Positions 58,101 to 64,000 of a stretch of 64,000 nt of DNA are shown here, piece after piece. The position numbers were made by a program, and so were the translations under genes. The stretch is from Puffinus mauretanicus. Lineage: Eukaryota > Chordata > Aves > Procellariiformes > Procellariidae. Below the pieces are notes generated by a model that did no database searches, was not told the DNA's origin, and saw only the letters and a program-made list of their open reading frames with translations. The stretch is from assembly GCA_023333565.1 (NCBI GenBank), contig JAJKFH010001865.1:6448001-6512000 (forward strand), given 5' to 3'. Within the stretch, counting starts at the first letter, position 1. Every line of letters begins with the position of its first letter.

Positions 58101-60624
58101 TGCGTTTGCTAATATAACAGTGATTTAACGGAGAGATGAGTCAGTCACAGAAAAAAGTTATATAATGGTATTTAAAAAAGATGTGCTGTAGTTTACAGTG
58201 AGTAAAAAATCATTTTTATAAGCTCTTAGCAAAGAGGTGAACAAGTCGGACTATATACTGGGAACCAGTTACTCAGTGGCTCAGTCTTGATCTATGCTGA
58301 CGAAAGATCTGCGTGGGGACGTCAGTCACTGAAATAAGCACAAGGCAGCAATTTCTCCCAGTGATGCTATTGACTGGAATTCATGCTGGCCCTGTGCATG
58401 CCAGCCAGCGGTCTTTTACACAGGATGTGAAAGCCGGAGCCATCCCGTTCTTCTCATTCCTGGAGTCACATGCAAGACGTCTTTTTGCAGCTTTCCCATC
58501 CAACACTGCTTTCACTCGGTCAAGAAACAGAAGTGAAGCCGCATGATAGATTTGACCTCCTACAATTATTTGCCAATCTTTTTGGAGCTCAAATACAGAG
58601 AACAGTTCATATTCAGTCCACATGGTTAAACAAAATTAACTGTGGATAATGAATACATTTGAGGAAATCGTGACTTGCATGTGGATAGTCCCACAAACAG
58701 GAAATGAGACTAAATCAATTTGATAAATTACTCCTTGCAAATGAGTCATTCAGACCTACTTTTACAAGCACTGTACTGAGAGCTATCCAGAGCGATTGGT
58801 GAGGGGGGGAATAGAGGGACTGTTTCCTGGCAGAGGTGTAAGCAGAGTGTCCATCCTACCCTGTCCAGGAACCATCTCATGGTAGTTCCCAGGCAGCTCC
58901 CACTATCTCCCACCTACCGTGGTGCTGATGTCTTTGTACTGGAAAAGGTCTCCACAGTGACCAGGGGACAACGCTGTGAGAGCTGTAGTTCACACCGATG
59001 CTCAGGTCACCTGCCAGAGACCTGTCGGAAAACAACGGCCCCGTTTTTTCCTGGTGAGCTGCTCAGCCTGTGAATTTTGAACACTGTCAGTGAGGAGGTC
59101 CTCAGCTCTTTACATACATACTTCACAGGATTGAACCATACATGTCAGTGGGGAATTTCAGCCTCATTACCAACTACGTTACATCAAATTAAACTCCCTG
59201 TGAACTCACTAGATCTAGCTCCACTCCTAACGTTGTATTTATTTTGTTTTAGGTTGTATTTATGTTGTAGGCATAGCTACATTGGGGAAAACAAAGATTC
59301 TGGATAGTTAGCTGGGTATGTGAAAGTAAGCTGGCTATTTTCATGGCTGTAGGATACAGCTGTGAAATAACGTGCAGAGGAATAAACTAGATTCCTTAGT
59401 GTTGATCTTAGACCTATCCGTGTCTCCTTTATCAATGTATAAAAGAGCCTGATATTTTACAGGAGGTGTGAAGAGCACGGCAGCTGATGTAGGCTGCCAT
59501 GCACGCTTAGGCGTGCTCTGCTGGCTTCCCTGTGGGTAAGTGCTATGACCACAGCTACTCTTTTGGGAGGTAGGAATATATTGGCTTAAAGAGAATTTGA
59601 TGCAAAATGATTAAACACCATTTCTTAGCTTTCCACTGAATGTAGATACAAAGGAGGGTAGATAAAATTATTGAGTCATTGGTGCTACTAGATGGAGCAA
59701 TTCTGTCTTTATTTTTCTCTTTCTGGGGACCCAATCCCTCTTTCTGTCAGATAAGACTGAGAAGATGGACTTTGTATTCCCACATATTAAATGGCAGGGA
59801 TATTCTCTCTGGAAAATAACAAATCTCTTACTAATAAAGCAAGAAGGAATAGGAGAAACTTGTGGGGAAGACTTAAACGGGAGTATACTGGTAAGTGTAA
59901 GTGCTTTTTGCTCAGCAGAGGTAGGTATTGTGTGTGCATATTTGTGGGTGAGAGAGAAGTGCTTTCAAAAATACACACATTTTTCAGTGCAGGTAGAATA
60001 ACCGTTTTTACTCCTGAGAATACTCAGGTGACAGACAAAGTAGTGCTTAAAGAAACTTTGAGCTGAAGTGTTATTTCTACAGCCATTATCAGCTGCACTC
60101 CCATGACTAAAATGCGTTCCTCCAGAGAGAGAGGAAAGCTAACAGAGCTTCTAGCCAATTCGCAGGAAATCTGTTTTTTTCTTCTTCAGAAAGGAGCAGA
60201 GGGAGTACTAGGTGAAAAAATTAACTTTGTTGAGACCAGATTTTCAGCACACAAGCAGACACGAAATGGGCAATTATATAAGAATTTAAAGCCCCGGTCA
60301 CACAATGGGGAACCCCAAGGCCTCTTGTTTTTAATGGCGTGGTGACATTTGAGGCCAGATGAGCACTCGCTCTTTCAGACTACAGCACACACAGTGAGGT
60401 AGTAAAAATTTTCAATTGCCAGAACTGTAGTTCTAGTTTTTTAATGTTCCATGCTTGAAATGAGACTACTTTGTGTATTATTAATCAAAGACCAGAACAT
60501 ATGTCTGTTACATGGTCTGTATAAGGAGAGCATATCCATGATAGATGGAGCCACACCACATTTACACCAGTTGATGGTATGACTAACTGAGATAAGTTTC
60601 TGTCATCACTCAGAGAAACAGAGA
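55176..60624. other. Unique AT-rich sequence, no gene seen
   Basis: A run of 17 As near 56550-56566 and smaller A runs. Frames at 55632-55910, 57002-57223, 58313-58623, 58879-59307 and 59765-60345 have no recognisable motif. The minus-strand frame at 58381-58623 has mixed composition but no splice or poly(A) context. Confidence 0.5.
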
Positions 60625-60700
60625 TTATCAAACCCATTTTGCAGGTGGAAAAGCAAAGACTCACATATATTGTGTAGCAGAGTTTGGAAAACTCTGTTAA
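60625..60700 (-). repeat. MIR/CORE-SINE relic
   Basis: GATTATCAAACCCATTTTGC followed by AGGTGGAAAAGCAAAGACTC is the reverse complement of the MIR core end (a CCCATTTTACAGATGAGGAAA-type sequence), diverged. Confidence 0.55.
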
Positions 60701-61788
60701 TTTGCAGGGCCCTTTCTATCTCTGCCGTGTCAGGTCTGTAGGTACTCCTCCTCCTTGCTAAACACTATCACTGGGCACAAGGGCACAAGGTGCAATTGGT
60801 AGTTGAAACAAGCACACAACGAGGTTGCCCACAGCTGAAAATCTCTTCCAAAGACCCCATTGTGCAGTCTTTCTAGTTTCGTTCCTCTCTCCTACAAGTT
60901 GTGTAGATTTAAATATATGTTTCCCAGATATTTCTGTTTCCTTTTCAGTACAGCATTATATCATAATGTATCATGGAATTCTGTCAGCACAGATCTTTTC
61001 CAGCGACATGCCACAGAGAGACATTTTGAAATGTAGGATAAGTAAGGGTTAAAAATTGATCAGTGGAACAAGCTAGTGTCTCCAAATTGCATTTGGTAAT
61101 TTTAGGTTGTCCCAAAATACCCAGTGAGAGACATTTCATGAAATGTTTTTAAAAAATAATGTTTGTCTGGATTAGAGGATTTTTATCTCATTTTTGTTAT
61201 GTGCAGAAAAAGGCTGATGGTCTGAAGAAGTGAGAGGAAAAAGTCTGTTTTTCAAAGTACAATATGTATTAGCCAGTATCCTATGTGTCAGGTAACTAAA
61301 TTCACTGCATTGCTTGTACAGTTGGACATTAGCTATAGCCACTAGCCTGGTGTTCTGGAGTATCAGGGCAGAGGAAGAGAAACACAAACCAGGAACTCCT
61401 CTACACTTCAGAAGGCAGGAAAAAAGTCAGGAGTACATTTTCAGAAATACAGAGGATGTTGGGAAGTATTTCTAGCCATGCCACTGTCCCAAAACAAGCA
61501 TTCCCCCCAAAATCAGACAAATACAGAAGCTCCATTTGAAAAAGTTGTCTAAGCACTATGCATGTCTATGTCTGCACTGAATATATTGTCACTATTAGAT
61601 ATGAAATAGAAAACGCCAGGGGTCATGAGAGAAACAGCCAGCCAAAGGAGATGATGGGAAGCAGTAAGGTTTTGAAACTGACTGTGATTAGTCTTGGTAT
61701 TGATAGAAAGAGTTAATATCCAGAATACTTATGCATAGCATATCTAATGCACTGAGATGAACAAATTATCTAGGGCTGAGCTAAAAAG
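60701..61788. other. Unique AT-rich sequence, no gene seen
   Basis: Contains a small GGGCACAA direct repeat near 60774 and 60782. Nothing else is supportable. Confidence 0.5.
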
Positions 61789-61940
61789 AACCCTGGTTTT
61801 AGACTACAAGAGAAAGACCACTGCTTTGAACTACAAGAAATCAAAAAATCCTGCTTTGAACTACAAAAAGAGGTACCAGTAAGAAGAACCTTGCTTTAGT
61901 TGAGCAGCAAAAGAATTCTGCTTTGAAATACAAGTAGGGG
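61789..61940. repeat. Degenerate tandem repeat, about five units of 27-40 bp
   Basis: A block of the type CCTGCTTTGAACTACAAGA recurs about five times (starts near 61790, 61819, 61849, 61889 and 61917) with different decay and spacing. The units look like an old local amplification, not a known transposon family. Confidence 0.65.
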
Positions 61941-62159
61941 AAAAAAATCCTATCATATTCTGAGATGAAATGAAGAAATGCACTTCCAAAACAAAGACAA
62001 AACCTGGGTTTGGGCATTTGAAAGAGAACAAAGAGAAATAGCTGTAAATACAGCAGCAGAGTTGTGTTATCTAATGGTCAACACCTAAGATTGGAAAGAA
62101 CTTCTGAGTCATGGTTGCTGCTAATTTGGTCTCTCCTTAGCTGCGTTTCTTACCTAACT

Positions 62160-62290
62160 GCTTCACTTGCTCTCTCTGTAAAACATAGCTGACTCACTCT
62201 GCTTACCTACCTCGCAGAAATGGGGATTTTTTTACAGTGCTTTGAAGATGTTAAGCCTTATGTACATGCTAAGTATTGTTATTATACTTT
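62160..62290 (+). repeat. MIR/CORE-SINE relic, 3' part
   Basis: CTCTCTGTAAAACATAG, TTACCTACCTCGCAGAAATG, ACAGTGCTTTGAAGATGTTA and TGCTAAGTATTGTTATTA follow in order the tail of MIR-type SINEs, the clearest SINE match in the window. Confidence 0.65.
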
Positions 62291-62481
62291 GCTGTGGATG
62301 ATTACAATGCAAAGGAGAGAATAAAAGCCTGGTTTGATATAGAAAAGATAAATGAACGTTCTCGCTGTAAACAAGAGTAGGTAGTGTAGAAAAAAATCAA
62401 AAGACTGAATAAAAGAAAAAAAAAATGGGGAGGAAAGAAGTAAGCAAGAACGCTCTTCCAAGTAATTCCGTCATCCATGAA

Positions 62482-62546
62482 ATGGAAATGACTTGGAAAT
62501 GACTTGCAACAGGGTGAATTTCCACATGGAAATGACTTGCAAGAAG
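62482..62546. repeat. Local GGAAATGACTTG repeats
   Basis: The 12-mer GGAAATGACTTG occurs three times within about 60 bases, two adjacent copies with 11-base spacing and one 33 bases further. Confidence 0.8.
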
Positions 62547-64000
62547 GAAAATGCTGTTTGCTTCCCTCCTACCAGACGAAGTAGACCTCTTGCTGTCGCA
62601 TTGCCATCTGGTGGGGAAAAGCGACAGGCTGTCTCAGCGTGTGCTCTCCAAGGAAGGTTATCCAGGTAGAGCTGAGGCAGGAGCCACCAGGTATTGATAC
62701 CAGAAATCAATAGACTGTCGCTTGATTGATCTCTCTGGCTGCTCCACCGTACCAGGGAGACCGACTGTGCTAATCTGAGAGCAAATGCAATATGTAATGG
62801 TGCTTCCGCTAATGGGTAGGCAGAAGAAAGCTAGTCATGCTGAAGAGTATGTGCTGAGTACTTCAAAAAATAATATATAATTAGGGAGACATACGGGTAA
62901 ATGAATTCCAAAGACTGGGTCCCTCATCCACTCATCTGTATGCTATAGCTAGCTCTTCTCTTAATATTTCCGGTGAAAATGGAGAAATAATGAGATAGAG
63001 CATATGTACTTGTACTTCTGTATGCATTAAACAAAGAGTTTGCTTTGGATGGCCTGATAATTATGTCCAGCATAATGAAGATATATGAGGAAAACACAAA
63101 ATTAACTTTGTCTTGCAAAAAAATCAAAACGTGCTGAATTCAGGGTTTTATTTCATTCAAGCACACACAACAGAGGAAAGTAAGAATGAAGCTGGCAGGA
63201 ACAGAAAGGTCCACATTCTGCAGAATGTTTTGCTGTTTCAAAAGTGAATACTAATTGTGGTATAAATTTGTTGCATCTCCAAACAAAGCCAGCTAGTTAA
63301 GTCAAACCTTTTCAAAGGAAATGCTGATGTTTGTGGGCTGAAGCGTATTTCCAATATGTAAAAAGACAAATCAACTGAAACAGGAGTGCCCCAGATAAAA
63401 CTAGATTCCCTGTAGTTACTTTATCTTCATGAATGAAACGATTAAAGTCAGTCTTTTTCAGGGAGGCCAGATTCTGAGTTCATTTTTACCCACGTTTGTC
63501 AGATCACCTCTGCTGACTCCATTCATCAGTCTTGCAGCAGTAAGGTTTCTGTGGCATCATTCAAAGGCATCAAAACAGAAAGTCCTTCAGATATTGATTC
63601 TGCCACTAAGTATTAGGCACACTGTTACATTTGATTTTTATGGATTGTTACCTTCCTCATGGACCTTTCTATTCCAGGTTCCCCTGAGATCGATGAACGT
63701 GCATGCTAAATAGAACCTATCAAACATTATTCTTCACTCATTTTAAACCATGCATTTCAACAAGCAGGATGGAATTCAACATGCCACAAAAAGCTACTAG
63801 GGAACTGTCAGACCGAGAGCCGTAAGGACTTCTATACTGCCAAAGAACATCCTGCACAGGGAACAACTGTGCCCTTCTAAGCTGCATGGCTGAATCACAA
63901 GGCACTGGCATAAACCTTCTCCAGCTTCCTAAACATTTCGCAAAAATGGAGCATGGACCCATTTTCCTCCCACAGCTTGTGATGACCCTTCTCTCAACAC
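62547..64000. other. Unique sequence, no gene seen
   Basis: Short frames at 62924-63127, 63429-63713 and 63738-63962 have no recognisable domain. No repeat family is seen. Confidence 0.5.

Noticed and set aside
62595..62620. CTCF-like site (CCATCTGGTGG)
   Set aside because: Mismatches at two core positions of the CTCF consensus, too weak to report.
1..64000. CRISPR arrays, rRNA genes, riboswitches, bacterial or phage operons
   Set aside because: No regularly spaced repeats with unique spacers, no rRNA or tRNA cloverleaf, and no operon-like gene packing. All evidence points to vertebrate nuclear DNA.

Overview
This window looks like bird nuclear DNA, intergenic or intronic. It is AT-rich and CpG-depleted, with no operons or long single-copy reading frames. 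It carries CR1 LINE sequence with the avian 3' tail and three related LTRs of a type common in birds (my recollection of the family), probably non-galliform. It also has old MIR/CORE-type SINE relics and simple repeats. No host protein-coding gene can be assigned with confidence.

Layout. 1-2026: a CR1 LINE in two opposite-facing halves. The minus-strand half holds the end of ORF1 (SGNH-esterase-like) and an uninterrupted start of ORF2 (endonuclease) that runs off the window edge. The plus-strand half holds the end of the reverse transcriptase frame and the 3' tail. This is the pattern left by twin priming. 2767-3351 and 19574-20137: two solo LTRs with perfect 5-bp target duplications (GTGAG and GATTC). 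29398-31874: a partial endogenous retrovirus on the minus strand, consisting of a 5' LTR, a tRNA-Lys-type primer binding site and a gag-like frame broken by one TGA. That frame encodes, in order, a membrane-spanning leader, twelve Thr-rich decapeptide repeats and a capsid-like region. No pol, env or 3' LTR is seen. The rest is ordinary unique sequence with ancient SINE fragments near 6.6, 22.8, 38, 60.6 and 62.2 kb, an old palindromic amniote repeat near 55.1 kb, microsatellites and a few GC-richer islands.

The most interesting item is the retroviral gag-like frame with its membrane leader and decapeptide array. Next are the inverted CR1 and a CpG-retaining minus-strand reading frame at 7830-8084 that may be a host exon. 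Several exon-like segments (10686-10813, 13068-13129, 44650-44709, 26474-27121) are listed at low confidence, because windows of this size contain many splice-site decoys. Family names come from recognised motifs, not from database searches.
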